A DNA stretch of 36,999 bases from Pseudomonadota bacterium (GCA_018241525.1 JAFEDR010000005.1:1-36999); one strand, 5' to 3'. Positions 7,511-16,441 are shown, counted from the stretch's first letter. Notes: generated from the sequence alone by a model not told the origin. Numbers and translations are program-made.

Positions 7511-9760
7511 ATGAAACTGTTCAAGATTCTCGGTGCGACCCTCGCGACGCTGACGCTCCTCGCGGGCTGCGGCGGTGGCAATACGCTGACGGGCACCACG
7601 TGCACGACCAATTGCACGACCGGCGGCGGATCGACCGTCGCTACGGTCAGCATGTCGTCGAGCTCCGCCACGGTCGCCGCGGACGGCAGTACCACTGCGA
7701 CGATCACCGCCACCGCCCTCGACGCCAGCAACGTCGCGGTCGCGAATGCGCCGGTCGCGTGGAGCGCGACAACGGGAGGCGTCCTGCAGAATGCGGCGAC
7801 CACCACCGATGCGTCGGGCCATGCAACAGCCACTCTGGCCGCGATGGCCGGTACGACGGCTGGCACCTCGATCACGGTGACGGCAACCTCCGGCACCATC
7901 AAAGGACAGGCATCCGTCAACGTCGTTGCGACCCAGCAGACGCTCACGCTCTCCACGGATGCTCCGCAGATCCCCTCAGACGGCTCGACCTCTGCCACCA
8001 TCTCGGCGCTGCTGCGCGACGCGAACAACGTTGCGCTCGCGGGCGTGACGGTCTCGTTCTCGGCCGATTCGGGAGTCCTGAACCCGATCCAGCCCGTGAC
8101 CGACGCGAACGGCGTCGCCAAGGCGACGCTGAGCGCGGGCACCGACCCGACGAATCGCACCATTACCGTGAGCGCAACGGCAGGCTCGGCAGCGCCGGCG
8201 ACCGTACCGGTCAACGTGGCCGGCACGTCGCTCGCGCTCACCGGGCCAGCCAACCTCGTGCAGGGCAGCCAGGGCACCTATACGGTGCTGCTGACCAATT
8301 CCGCGGGCCGCGGTATCTCGGGCAAATCGGTCACGATTACCTCCGTCAACGGCAACACAGTGACGCCGGCGTCGATCGTCACCGACGGCAATGGCCAGGG
8401 CACCGTCAAGGTCACGGCGTCCAGCGTCGCGAACGGTGGCGTCGATACGTTGTCCGCTTCGGTCCTCGGCCTGATTGCGAACCTGAAACTCACCGTCACC
8501 AGCCAGAGCTTCGGCATCACGACGCCGGTGCCTACGCCGCCGGCGACGTCGACCAAGGTCAACCTCGGGGTTTCGCAGGCGATCACCGCGTCGTGGCTCT
8601 CGGGCGGTGCGCCAGTGGTCGGCCAGACAGTCAACTTCGCCGCGACCCGTGGCACGCTGAGCGCCGCCTCGGCGGTGACTGACTCCAGTGGTAACGCGAC
8701 CGTGAGCGTATCGTCGAATACGGCCGGTGCCTCCGTCGTCAGCGCTTCCGGCACCGGCGTCACGGCGACGACCGACATCGACTTCGTGGCGACGACCCCG
8801 ACCCAGATCGCGGTGCAGGCGAGCCCCGCGTCGGTGGCCGTGCAGGCGACCAGCTCGATTACGGCGACCGTGCGCGATGCGCAGAACAACCTGGTCGAGG
8901 GTGCGACGGTCACCTTCTCGCTGAATGACAGCACCGGCGGGCAACTCTCCGTGGCGACCGCGACGACCGATGCCCAGGGCCGAGCCCAGACCACCTACAC
9001 CGCCGGCAACACGTCGAGCGCCGCCAATGGCGTGGTCGTGACGGCGACGCTACAGGGGACCAGCATCAGTGCGCAGACGGCGCTCACCGTCGGCGGGCAG
9101 ACCGTGTTCCTGTCGCTCGGCACCGGCAACACGATCGAATCGCCCACGCAGGCGACCTACGACATCAAGTACGCGGTACTGGCGCTCGACGCACAGGGCG
9201 CCGCCGTCGCGGGCGTGCCGATCACGCTGAAGGTGCTGCCGCTCGCGTACGTCAAGGGCGCCCGCGCCTGGAACGGCACGACCTGGGCCACCGTCTCGTC
9301 GACGACCACCGGTGATACGCATGCCTACCAGGGCACTGCGTCCTGCACGAACGAGGACACGGACTACACCGGGAACATCGCTTCCGGTGATCCGGTCGGA
9401 CCAACTGGCACGTGCCTCAACCTGCTCACGGCGCCGCCGTACACCTCGATCACCGCGCACGTGAAGGACTACAACTGCAGCGGCTCGCTCGAGCCCGGCA
9501 ATGTGGCGGCAGTGACGCCGAGCGCGGCGCAGACCGATCAGAATGGCCAGCTGATCGTGACCATCACCTACCCGAAGGATCATGCCTACTACGTGCTCGT
9601 GCAGCTCGTCGCGACCACGACCGTCGCCGGCACGCAGAGCAGCACCAGCTCGACGTTCCTGCTGCCGGGTCTCGCCGCGGACTTCAATACGCAGTCGATC
9701 GGCCCGCCGGGTCCGGTGAGTCCATACGGCGTGGCGACGACCTGCTCGGATCCGCGCTGA
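7511..9760 (+). CDS. Large lipoprotein with tandem bacterial Ig-like (Big-1) domains
   Basis: A 749-residue predicted lipoprotein. The signal peptide ends in lipobox LAGC (Cys20), followed by a Gly/Thr/Cys-rich stretch. At least five Ig-like repeats of about 90-100 residues follow (roughly 40-135, 139-235, 236-330, 335-430, 431-535). Each carries the Big-1 pattern: a strand with DGS/T-x-T-x-T, then NVAVANAPVAWS-like, then TDASGHATATL-like segments. A sixth, degenerate domain (about 536-700) contains a Cys-bearing insert with Tyr, Trp and Thr. Such repeats occur in invasins, intimins and other surface proteins, so an adhesin or surface stalk is likely; the partner is unknown. GGGAGGA (7501-7507) supports ATG 7511. 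It starts 45 bases after pilQ on the same strand and ends at a strong terminator, so it probably belongs to the pil transcript. Its codon choice looks less GC-extreme than its neighbours. Confidence 0.85.
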   Translation: MKLFKILGATLATLTLLAGCGGGNTLTGTTCTTNCTTGGGSTVATVSMSSSSATVAADGSTTATITATALDASNVAVANAPVAWSATTGGVLQNAATTTDASGHATATLAAMAGTTAGTSITVTATSGTIKGQASVNVVATQQTLTLSTDAPQIPSDGSTSATISALLRDANNVALAGVTVSFSADSGVLNPIQPVTDANGVAKATLSAGTDPTNRTITVSATAGSAAPATVPVNVAGTSLALTGPANLVQGSQGTYTVLLTNSAGRGISGKSVTITSVNGNTVTPASIVTDGNGQGTVKVTASSVANGGVDTLSASVLGLIANLKLTVTSQSFGITTPVPTPPATSTKVNLGVSQAITASWLSGGAPVVGQTVNFAATRGTLSAASAVTDSSGNATVSVSSNTAGASVVSASGTGVTATTDIDFVATTPTQIAVQASPASVAVQATSSITATVRDAQNNLVEGATVTFSLNDSTGGQLSVATATTDAQGRAQTTYTAGNTSSAANGVVVTATLQGTSISAQTALTVGGQTVFLSLGTGNTIESPTQATYDIKYAVLALDAQGAAVAGVPITLKVLPLAYVKGARAWNGTTWATVSSTTTGDTHAYQGTASCTNEDTDYTGNIASGDPVGPTGTCLNLLTAPPYTSITAHVKDYNCSGSLEPGNVAAVTPSAAQTDQNGQLIVTITYPKDHAYYVLVQLVATTTVAGTQSSTSSTFLLPGLAADFNTQSIGPPGPVSPYGVATTCSDPR

Positions 9761-9782
9761 TCGCGGGCCCGTCAAACGGGTC

Positions 9783-9815
9783 ACAACGGCCGCCCTCGGG
9801 CGGCCGTTGTCGTTT
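9783..9815 (+). terminator. Intrinsic terminator after the Ig-like lipoprotein gene
   Basis: ACAACGGCCGCC (9783-9794) pairs perfectly with GGCGGCCGTTGT (9799-9810) over a CTCG loop, a 12-base-pair stem, followed by CGTTT. It closes the pilus/lipoprotein transcription unit before aroK. The T-tract is short, but the stem is the strongest isolated hairpin I see in the window. Confidence 0.8.
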
Positions 9816-9831
9816 AGGGGGTCACTCGACC

Positions 9832-9837
9832 TACACT
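9832..9837 (+). promoter_or_regulatory. -10-like hexamer 8 bases before aroK
   Basis: TACACT ends 8 bases before ATG 9846, which would put transcription start at or within a base or two of the start codon. No Shine-Dalgarno sequence lies between. A TTGTCG (9807-9812) upstream has a 19-base spacer and overlaps the terminator stem. One of a set of similar sites in this window. Confidence 0.4.
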
Positions 9838-9845
9838 CCGGGGCC

Positions 9846-10430
9846 ATGCAATCGACCGCCCCCCCACCGGCGCCGCATCCCAGCCTGTTCCTCATCGGCC
9901 CGATGGGCTCCGGCAAGTCCGCGGTGGGCAAGACCCTGGCGCGCCTCTGCGGCCTGCGCTTCATCGACAGCGACAGCGAGATCGAGCGCCGCACCGGGGT
10001 CGACATTCCGTTCATCTTTGAGAAGGAGGGTGAGGCGGGCTTCCGGGTCCGGGAACGCGAGGTCATCGATGACCTGACGCAGGTCCCGGGCATCGTGCTC
10101 GCGACGGGAGGCGGGGCGGTGCTCTTGCCCGAGAACCGCGCACACCTCGCGACCCGTGGCATCGTCGTCTACCTCGAAGCCTCGATCGAGCAGCAGGTCG
10201 AGCGCACCCGCCACGGCCGCCACCGGCCACTGCTGCTGAACGCCGATCCCGCCGAGCGCCTGACCGAACTGATGCGGATCCGCGAGCCCCTGTACCGGTC
10301 GATCGCCCGAATCGCCGTCCCGACCGACCGACGCAAGGTGCAGACCGTCGCCGAGGACATCATGGCCAGCCTCGGGCGCCTGACCCCCGAACCGGCCCCC
10401 CAAGGGGGGGCTCCGGGATTCTCTGATTGA
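9846..10430 (+). CDS. aroK: Shikimate kinase
   Basis: Phosphorylates shikimate at the 3-OH using ATP, the fifth step of chorismate biosynthesis. It is 194 residues, slightly longer than usual because of a Pro-rich N-terminal dozen and a Pro/Gly-rich C-terminal tail. Walker A is GPMGSGKS (18-25), the Mg/shikimate site is FIDSDSEIE (about 39-47), and the shikimate-contacting GFRVRE and TGGGAV motifs and the RPLL lid arginine are present. ATG 9846 is preferred; an upstream TTG lies in the terminator stem. aroK next to pilQ is the standard gammaproteobacterial arrangement, but here one gene intervenes, and aroB is separated from aroK by a response regulator. Confidence 0.95.
   Translation: MQSTAPPPAPHPSLFLIGPMGSGKSAVGKTLARLCGLRFIDSDSEIERRTGVDIPFIFEKEGEAGFRVREREVIDDLTQVPGIVLATGGGAVLLPENRAHLATRGIVVYLEASIEQQVERTRHGRHRPLLLNADPAERLTELMRIREPLYRSIARIAVPTDRRKVQTVAEDIMASLGRLTPEPAPQGGAPGFSD
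10395..10411 (+). other. Hairpin at the 3' end of aroK
   Basis: GCCCCCC (10395-10401) pairs with GGGGGGC (10405-10411) over three bases, inside the last codons of aroK. It could attenuate transcription into the response regulator gene, but no U-tract follows and the poly-C/poly-G run may simply reflect base composition. Confidence 0.25.
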
Positions 10431-10505
10431 GCCTGAACCGGGTTGCCGTGAGACTTAAGGATTCCCGGCGCCAGGATGGCGCGCTGGACCGTCACGGGAG
10501 CCGCG

Positions 10506-11219
10506 ATGGAGTCCTCGAGCAGCTCGCCCGCGGGTAGCGACCCCGCCTCCGGTGGCCGCGACCCCGAGGGGCGCGTGCGCATCCTGCTGGTCGACGACCA
10601 CGAGGTGGTCCGGATCGGCCTGCGCCAGCTGATCGACTCCGACCCCGAGCTCTTCGTCTGCGGCGAGGCCGGCTCGGTCGCCGAGGCCCGCAGTGCGATC
10701 GAGAAGCTGCATCCCGACGTCGTGCTGCTCGACCTGACGCTCGGCGAGGAGAGCGGTTTCGAGCTCCTGCGGACGCTCGACACCCTGAGCTACACGCCCC
10801 GCGTGCTGGTGCTGTCGATGTACGACGAGTCGCTGTATGCGGACGATGCGCTGCTGCTCGGCGCGCGCGGCTACACGATGAAAGACGCCCCCCCCGACGA
10901 CCTGCTGAAGGCGATCCACACCGTCGCGGGCGGCGCGATCTACCTGAGCGACCGCCTTACGCAGCGGGTCATGCGCCGCATCGCAACGGGCCGCGAGCAC
11001 AAGCCCTCGCCGCAGGAGCTTTTGACCCCGCGCGAACTCGAGGTCCTCGAGCGCCTGGCCGTCGGCCGTACCACCCGCGAGATCGCCGCCGAGCTCGGCA
11101 CCGCGGTGAAGACCGTCGATTCCCACAAGCGCAACCTCTGCGAGAAGCTCGGCCTCGAGTCCGCGGCCGAGCTGCTGCGCTACGCGATCATCAACGCGAA
11201 ACCCCGCCCGAAGGACTGA
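10506..11219 (+). CDS. Orphan NarL/FixJ (LuxR-type) response regulator
   Basis: A 237-residue two-component transcription regulator. A Ser/Gly/Pro-rich extension of about 23 residues precedes a receiver domain (24-145) with acidic pair DD (30-31), phospho-acceptor Asp76 in VVLLDLTLG, switch Ser104 and Lys126 (YTMKDA). A linker leads to a LuxR-type HTH (about 173-232, LLTPRELEVLERLAVGRTTREIAAELG...VDSHKRNL). ATG 10506 has GGGAG (10496-10500) at good spacing; the upstream ATG 10476 has none. No histidine kinase is adjacent. It lies between aroK and aroB on the same strand, an unusual position. Its target is unknown; pilus or surface genes nearby are candidates only by location. Confidence 0.9.
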   Translation: MESSSSSPAGSDPASGGRDPEGRVRILLVDDHEVVRIGLRQLIDSDPELFVCGEAGSVAEARSAIEKLHPDVVLLDLTLGEESGFELLRTLDTLSYTPRVLVLSMYDESLYADDALLLGARGYTMKDAPPDDLLKAIHTVAGGAIYLSDRLTQRVMRRIATGREHKPSPQELLTPRELEVLERLAVGRTTREIAAELGTAVKTVDSHKRNLCEKLGLESAAELLRYAIINAKPRPKD

Positions 11220-11311
11220 CCCGGACCCGGCGGACCGGCGGATTTCCCGGCTGAACGCGGCATTTCGCGCCGGACCCGCCGCACCTCGAGACCCGGCACG
11301 CCGGTTCTTGT

Positions 11312-11317
11312 TATCGT
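11312..11317 (+). promoter_or_regulatory. -10-like hexamer 7 bases before aroB
   Basis: TATCGT ends 7 bases before the GTG start with no ribosome binding site between, consistent with a leaderless transcript. A small CCGGC/GCCGG hairpin (11293-11304) followed by T-rich sequence just upstream could instead end the response regulator transcript. Confidence 0.4.
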
Positions 11318-11324
11318 TTCGGGC

Positions 11325-12413
11325 GTGACCCCCGCCCCCCGCACGCTCTCGATCGACTTGGGCGACCGCCGCTACCCGATTCACATCGGCGCGGGGCTGC
11401 TGGGCGACCGTGCCCGGCTCGAGGCCTCGCTGCCGGCGGGGCCGCTGCTCGTCGTCAGCAACACCACCGTCGCGCCGCGCTACCTGCCGGCGCTACGCAC
11501 CGCGCTCGCCGGCCGCGTGCTCGCCGAGTGCGTGCTGCCGGACGGCGAGCGCCACAAGACGCTGGCGACGCTCGCGAGCGTCTACGACGCGCTCGCCGCC
11601 GCGCGCATCGCGCGCGACGGCGCGATCCTCGCACTCGGCGGCGGCGTGGTCGGCGACATCGCCGGCTTCGCGGCCGCGACCTGGCAGCGTGGCATCGCCG
11701 TCGCGCAGTTGCCGACCACGCTGCTCGCGCAAGTCGACTCCTCGGTCGGCGGCAAGACCGCGGTCAACCACCCGGCGGGCAAGAACCTGATCGGCGCGTT
11801 CCACCAGCCGAGCGTCGTGGTCGCCGACCTCGACACCCTGGCGACGCTGCCCGATCGCGAGCTGCGCGCCGGGCTCGCCGAGGTCATCAAGTACGGGCTG
11901 GTCCGCGACGCCAGCTTCCTCGACTGGCTCGAGCGCTCGCTCGAGCGGCTGCTGGCGCGCGATGCCGCGGCGCTCGCCGAGGCGGTCGAGCGCTCGTGCC
12001 GGATCAAGGCGGAGATCGTCGCGCTCGACGAGCGCGAGAGCGGGCCGCGGGCGCTGCTCAACCTCGGCCACACCTTCGGCCACGCGATCGAGGCCGCCAC
12101 CGGATTCGGCGAGTGGCTGCACGGCGAGGCGGTCGCGATGGGGCTGGTGCTCGCCGCCGCGACCTCCGAGCGCCTCGGCTGGCTCGCCGCCGCCGACACC
12201 GCCCGCGTGCGCGAGCTCGTGCGCCGCGCCGGCCTGCCGGTCGCCGCGCCGCGGATCGGCGTCACCCGCGCCCGCGAGCTGATGGCGCTCGACAAGAAGG
12301 TCCGCGCCGGCCAGGTGCGGCTGGTGCTGCTGCGCCGGCTCGGCGAGGGCGTGGTCAGCGCCGACTACGACCGCGGCGCGCTCGAGTCGGTGCTCGCCGC
12401 GGAGCTCGGCTGA
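11325..12413 (+). CDS. aroB: 3-dehydroquinate synthase
   Basis: NAD- and metal-dependent cyclisation of DAHP to 3-dehydroquinate, second step of the shikimate pathway; cytoplasmic, 362 residues as usual. Seen: [13 protein letters not shown], the NAD-binding [53 protein letters not shown] around the active site, KYGLVRD, and the metal-binding His residues in [12 protein letters not shown] and LHGEAVAMG. The start is GTG 11325, with the core beginning a few residues later. The stop overlaps the next start by one base (TGATG). Confidence 0.95.
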   Translation: MTPAPRTLSIDLGDRRYPIHIGAGLLGDRARLEASLPAGPLLVVSNTTVAPRYLPALRTALAGRVLAECVLPDGERHKTLATLASVYDALAAARIARDGAILALGGGVVGDIAGFAAATWQRGIAVAQLPTTLLAQVDSSVGGKTAVNHPAGKNLIGAFHQPSVVVADLDTLATLPDRELRAGLAEVIKYGLVRDASFLDWLERSLERLLARDAAALAEAVERSCRIKAEIVALDERESGPRALLNLGHTFGHAIEAATGFGEWLHGEAVAMGLVLAAATSERLGWLAAADTARVRELVRRAGLPVAAPRIGVTRARELMALDKKVRAGQVRLVLLRRLGEGVVSADYDRGALESVLAAELG

Positions 12414-13573
12414 TGGCAGGGCCGGCGACGCTCGCCCGCTACGCCTGCGACGAGGCGCGCTCGCGCGGCCGCCGCCACCCGGAGCCGCCGCCGGCCGGCC
12501 ACCGCGGCGAGTACCAGCGCGACCGCGACCGCATCGTGCATTCGACGGCGTTCCGGCGCCTCGTCTACAAGACCCAGGTGTTCGTGAACCACGAAGGCGA
12601 CCTGTACCGGACGCGCCTCACGCACTCGCTCGAGGTCGCGCAGATCGGCCGCTCCGCGTGCGGTGCGCTCGGCCTCAACGAGTCGCTGTGCGAGGCGATC
12701 TGCCTGGCGCACGACCTCGGCCACACGCCGTTCGGCCACGCCGGCCAGGACGCGCTCAACGAGTGCATGCGCGACCACGGCGGCTTCGAGCACAACCTGC
12801 AGTCGCTGCGCGTGGTGGACGAGCTCGAGGAGCGCTACGCCGAGTTCCCGGGCCTCAACCTGACCTTCGAGTGCCGCGAGGGCATCCTGAAGCACTGCTC
12901 GCAGAAGAACGCCGCGACGCTCGGCGACGTCGGCGAGCGCTTCCTGCGCCGCGAGCAGCCCTCGCTCGAGGCGCAGCTCGCGAACATCGCCGACGAGGTC
13001 GCCTACAACAACCACGACGTCGACGACGGCCTGCGCGCCGGCCTCGTGTCGACGCGCGAGCTGCGCGAGGTGCGGCTGTTCGCGCGCCACCACGACGCGG
13101 TCGAGGCCCGCTACCCGGGCATCAGCGAGCGGCGCCTGATCCACGAGGTCGTGCGGCGCATGATCAACGAGGTCGTGACCGACCTGATCGAGTCGACCCG
13201 CGCACGGCTCGAGGCCGCGGCGCCGGCCGACGTCGCCGCGGTCCGCACCCACGGCTCGCCGCTGGTCGGCTTTGGCGAGCGGATCGCCGCCGAGCACCTC
13301 GAGGCCAAGCGCTTCCTGCGCGAGCGGGTCTACCGCCACTTCCGCGTGGTGCGCATGACCACCAAGGCGCAGCGGGTGGTGCGCGAGCTGTTCGACGCGT
13401 TCTTCGGCGACCTGCGCACCCTGCCGGACGAGCACCGCGACGCCGCGCGGCGGCTCGAGGCCGCGCACGGCCCGGCCGGCCGCGCGCGGGCGGTCGCGGA
13501 CTACATCGCCGGCATGACCGACCGCTACGCGATCCGCGAGCACGAGCGCCTGTTCGACCCGCGCGTCAGCTGA
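12413..13573 (+). CDS. dgt: dGTP triphosphohydrolase-like HD-domain protein
   Basis: HD-superfamily phosphohydrolase of 386 residues, belonging to the shorter dGTPase-like class that hydrolyses dNTPs to the nucleoside and triphosphate. The N-terminal [25 protein letters not shown] is diagnostic. Metal ligands are His in [13 protein letters not shown], the HD pair in [14 protein letters not shown], and Asp in [20 protein letters not shown] 12413 overlaps the aroB stop by one base. A much longer open frame extends upstream through aroB in the same phase but is not protein-like there. Substrate range (dGTP-specific or all dNTPs) cannot be read from sequence. Confidence 0.92.
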   Translation: MAGPATLARYACDEARSRGRRHPEPPPAGHRGEYQRDRDRIVHSTAFRRLVYKTQVFVNHEGDLYRTRLTHSLEVAQIGRSACGALGLNESLCEAICLAHDLGHTPFGHAGQDALNECMRDHGGFEHNLQSLRVVDELEERYAEFPGLNLTFECREGILKHCSQKNAATLGDVGERFLRREQPSLEAQLANIADEVAYNNHDVDDGLRAGLVSTRELREVRLFARHHDAVEARYPGISERRLIHEVVRRMINEVVTDLIESTRARLEAAAPADVAAVRTHGSPLVGFGERIAAEHLEAKRFLRERVYRHFRVVRMTTKAQRVVRELFDAFFGDLRTLPDEHRDAARRLEAAHGPAGRARAVADYIAGMTDRYAIREHERLFDPRVS

Positions 13574-13609
13574 CGGCTCCGGCCGCTCGCGCCGCCCGGC
13601 CCGGCGCGG

Positions 13610-13615
13610 CATAAT
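13610..13615 (+). promoter_or_regulatory. -10-like hexamer 6 bases before pyrF
   Basis: CATAAT, five of six matches to TATAAT, ends 6 bases before ATG 13622 in an otherwise GC-only gap. No Shine-Dalgarno sequence is present. This fits a leaderless pyrF transcript. Confidence 0.45.
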
Positions 13616-13621
13616 CCGTCC

Positions 13622-14335
13622 ATGCCCGCGATCCCCCCGCGCGAACGCCTGATCTTCGCCCTCGACGTACCGGACGCCCAGTCGGCGCGGCGCCTGGTCG
13701 AGCGGCTCGGCGACTCGGTGGTGTTCTACAAGCTCGGCCTCGAGCTCTTGATGGCCGGCGGCTACCACGAGCTGCTCGACTGGATGGCGGCGCGCGGCAA
13801 GAAGATCTTCGCCGACCTCAAGTTCTACGACATCCCGGCGACGGTGGCCGGCGCGATCCGCGGCCTCAACGGTCGCGGCGTGACCTTCACGACCGTGCAC
13901 GGCCACCGCGCGGTGATGGAGGCGGCGGTCGGCGCCGCGCAGGGCATCGGCATCCTCGCGGTCACGGTGCTGACCAGCTTCGACCGGGCCGACGTCGACG
14001 AGCTCGGCCTCGGCGTCTCGGTCGAGCAGCTGGTGCTCGCGCGCGCCCGCCAGGCGCTCGCGACCGGCTGCGCCGGCGTGATCGCCTCCGGGGTCGAGGC
14101 GCCCGCGATCCGCCGCGAGGTCGGCTCGCGGCTCCGGATCGTGACCCCGGGCATCCGCCCGGCCGAGAACCGCCCGGCCGACGACCAGAAGCGGGTGCTG
14201 ACGGTCGACGGCGCGTTCGGCGCCGGCGCCGACTACATCGTCGTCGGCCGCCCGATCCGGGACGCCGCCGATCCGCGCGCCGCGGCGGAGGCGATCCAGG
14301 CGACGATCGCCGCGAGCCCCAGTCTCGCCGCGTGA
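13622..14335 (+). CDS. pyrF: Orotidine 5'-phosphate decarboxylase
   Basis: Decarboxylates OMP to UMP, the last step of de novo pyrimidine synthesis. It is 237 residues, standard for the short bacterial group. Seen: LIFALDVPD at the N-terminus, [11 protein letters not shown], the catalytic Lys/Asp cluster [27 protein letters not shown] and the phosphate-binding YIVVGRPI. The start is ATG 13622. Its stop overlaps the hemE start by four bases, coupling the two. Confidence 0.95.
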   Translation: MPAIPPRERLIFALDVPDAQSARRLVERLGDSVVFYKLGLELLMAGGYHELLDWMAARGKKIFADLKFYDIPATVAGAIRGLNGRGVTFTTVHGHRAVMEAAVGAAQGIGILAVTVLTSFDRADVDELGLGVSVEQLVLARARQALATGCAGVIASGVEAPAIRREVGSRLRIVTPGIRPAENRPADDQKRVLTVDGAFGAGADYIVVGRPIRDAADPRAAAEAIQATIAASPSLAA

Positions 14336-15396
14336 CGCCGCTCCAGAACGACCTGTTCCTGCGCGCGCTTGCGCGCCAGCCGACGCCACGCACGCCGCTG
14401 TGGATGATGCGGCAGGCGGGCCGCTACCTGCCGGAGTACCGCGCGACGCGCGCGCGGGCGGGCGACTTCCTGACGCTGTGCTCGACGCCCGAGCTCGCCT
14501 GTGAGGTCACGCTGCAGCCGCTCGCGCGCTTCCGGCTCGACGCCGCGATCCTGTTCTCCGACATCCTGACGATCCCGCAGGCGCTCGGCCTCGGCCTCGA
14601 GTTCGAGGCCGGCGAGGGGCCGCGCATCGACCGGCCGGTGCGGACCGCGGCCGACATCGCGCGCCTGCCGACGCTCGACCCCGAGCGCGAGCTGCGCTAC
14701 GTGATGGACGCGGTGCGGCTGATCCGCCGCGAGCTTGGCGGGCGCGTGCCGCTGATCGGCTTCGCGGGCAGCCCCTGGACCGTCGCCACCTACGTCGTCG
14801 AGGGCGGCGGCAGCAAGAACTTCGCGCGCATCAAGGCGATGCTCTACGGGGCGCCGGCCGACGCGCACCGGCTGCTCGCGCACCTGGCGCGCGCCACCAC
14901 CGACTACCTGAACGCGCAGGTCGCGGCCGGCGCGCAGGCGCTGATGGTGTTCGACACCTGGGGCGGTGCGCTGGAGCCCGCCGCCTACCGCGAGTTCTCG
15001 CTGCGCTACATGGCCGAGATCGTCGCCGGCCTCACCCGCGAGCACGACGGTCGGCGCGTGCCGGTGATCCTGTTTACCAAGGGCGGCGGTGCCTGGCTGC
15101 CCGAGCTCGCCGCCGCGGGCGCCGACGCGCTCGGCGTCGACTGGACGACCGACCTCGCGACCGCGCGCGCCGCGGTCGGCGATCGCGTCGCGCTGCAGGG
15201 CAACCTCGACCCATCGGTGCTGTACGCGCCGCCCGCGGCGATCCGTGCGGCGGTCGCGCGCGTGCTCGACAGCTACGGCCGGGGTCACGGCCACGTCTTC
15301 AACCTCGGCCACGGCATCCACCCGGACGTGCCGCCCGAGCACGCCGCCGCGATGGTCGACGCGGTCCACGAGCTCTCGCCCGCCTACCACCGCTGA
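14332..15396 (+). CDS. hemE: Uroporphyrinogen decarboxylase
   Basis: Removes four acetate carboxyls from uroporphyrinogen III to give coproporphyrinogen III in heme biosynthesis; cytoplasmic, 354 residues, full length. Signature [16 protein letters not shown] is at the N-terminus, the substrate-binding [15 protein letters not shown] follows, then [17 protein letters not shown], and [23 protein letters not shown] is at the C-terminus. The start codon is GTG overlapping the pyrF stop. Confidence 0.96.
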   Translation: MTPLQNDLFLRALARQPTPRTPLWMMRQAGRYLPEYRATRARAGDFLTLCSTPELACEVTLQPLARFRLDAAILFSDILTIPQALGLGLEFEAGEGPRIDRPVRTAADIARLPTLDPERELRYVMDAVRLIRRELGGRVPLIGFAGSPWTVATYVVEGGGSKNFARIKAMLYGAPADAHRLLAHLARATTDYLNAQVAAGAQALMVFDTWGGALEPAAYREFSLRYMAEIVAGLTREHDGRRVPVILFTKGGGAWLPELAAAGADALGVDWTTDLATARAAVGDRVALQGNLDPSVLYAPPAAIRAAVARVLDSYGRGHGHVFNLGHGIHPDVPPEHAAAMVDAVHELSPAYHR

Positions 15397-15432
15397 GCGC
15401 GCCGCCGCCGGCCACGCGGCGGGGTGTTCGGG

Positions 15433-15438
15433 TATCGT
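15433..15438 (+). promoter_or_regulatory. -10-like hexamer 6 bases before crcB
   Basis: TATCGT, identical to the hexamer before aroB, ends 6 bases before ATG 15445; no ribosome binding site intervenes. The 48-base gap after hemE holds no fluoride riboswitch, which some crcB genes carry. Confidence 0.4.
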
Positions 15439-15444
15439 AGGCGC

Positions 15445-15828
15445 ATGACCGTGCTGTGGATCGCAGTCGGCGGGGCGCTCGGCAGCCTCGCCCGCTACTG
15501 GGTGTCGGAGGCGATCGCACTCGCCGTCGGGCCGGCGTTCCCGTGGGGCACGCTGCTCGTGAACGTCACCGGCAGCTTCGTAATCGGCGCGACCGCGGGC
15601 GGCGTCATCGGCGACACGCGGCTGATCGCCTCGCCGTTCGTGCGGCAGTTCGTGATGGTCGGGCTGTGCGGCGGCTACACGACCTTTTCGGCGTTCAGCC
15701 TGCAGACGGTGTCGATGCTGCAGGTCGGCGACGTCGGCCGCGCGACGCTAAACGTGGTGGGCTCGGTCGGCGCCTGCCTCGCGGCGACCGCCGCCGGCTA
15801 TGCGCTCGCCGTCGCACTCTCGCGCTGA
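15445..15828 (+). CDS. crcB: Fluoride exporter CrcB (Fluc)
   Basis: Small inner-membrane fluoride channel of 127 residues with four predicted membrane helices; it acts as an antiparallel dimer and lowers cytoplasmic fluoride. Seen: GGALGSLARYWVS, the pore-lining NVTGSFVIG (conserved Asn), and GGYTTFSAFSLQT with the Na-site glycine/threonine and the Phe box. The start at ATG 15445 gives the canonical N-terminus. It lies 16 bases before ppa. The pairing is sensible, since fluoride inhibits pyrophosphatase, but co-regulation is inference. Confidence 0.93.
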   Translation: MTVLWIAVGGALGSLARYWVSEAIALAVGPAFPWGTLLVNVTGSFVIGATAGGVIGDTRLIASPFVRQFVMVGLCGGYTTFSAFSLQTVSMLQVGDVGRATLNVVGSVGACLAATAAGYALAVALSR

Positions 15829-15844
15829 CCGGGGAGGAACCAAC

Positions 15845-16441
15845 ATGGACCTGAGCCAGATCCCGGTGGGCATCGCGCCGCCCTGGGACATCCACGCGGT
15901 GGTCGAGATCCCGCAGGGCGGGATCCCGGTCAAGTACGAGCTCGACAAGAAGTCGGGGGCGCTGTACGTCGACCGCTTCCTGCACACCTCGATGTACTAC
16001 CCGGGCAACTACGGCTTCATCCCGCAGACGCTCGCCGCCGACGGCGACCCCTGCGACATCATCGTCGTCGGCCAGGTGCCGGTGGTGCCCGGCGCCGTGA
16101 TCCGCTGCCGGCCGATCGGTGCGCTGCTGATGCAGGACGAGGCCGGCGGCGACGAGAAGATCGTCGGCGTGCCGGTCGACAAGCTGCACCCGTTCTACTC
16201 CGGGGTGCGCTCCTACCGCGACCTGCCGCCGATCCTGACCGACCAAATCGCCCACTTCTTCCAGCACTACAAGGACCTCGAGAAGGGCAAGTGGGTGACG
16301 ATCTCGAAGTGGGAGGGCCCGGCGGGCGCCGCGCAGCTGATCCGCGACGGCATCGCCCGCGTGCAGGGCATCGCGGTGCCGGAGCGCGTCGCCGCGCCGC
16401 GCCGGCGCGCGAAGCGCCGCGCACCGCGCCAGCCGCGATGA
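15845..16441 (+). CDS. ppa: Inorganic pyrophosphatase
   Basis: Family I soluble Mg-dependent pyrophosphatase, which pulls biosynthetic reactions forward by hydrolysing PPi. It is 198 residues, slightly longer than usual because of a basic tail (APRRRAKRRAPRQPR). Seen: IPQGGIPVKYELDKKSGALYVDRFLHTSMYYPGNYGFIP, then the metal site DGDPCDIIVVG, and KWVTISKWEGPAGA. GGGGAGGA (15831-15838) fixes ATG 15845. The stop overlaps the next start (ATGA). Confidence 0.95.
   Translation: MDLSQIPVGIAPPWDIHAVVEIPQGGIPVKYELDKKSGALYVDRFLHTSMYYPGNYGFIPQTLAADGDPCDIIVVGQVPVVPGAVIRCRPIGALLMQDEAGGDEKIVGVPVDKLHPFYSGVRSYRDLPPILTDQIAHFFQHYKDLEKGKWVTISKWEGPAGAAQLIRDGIARVQGIAVPERVAAPRRRAKRRAPRQPR

Noticed and set aside
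15397..15444. Possible fluoride riboswitch before crcB
   Set aside because: The gap is only 48 bases and lacks the conserved fluoride aptamer sequence and pseudoknot.
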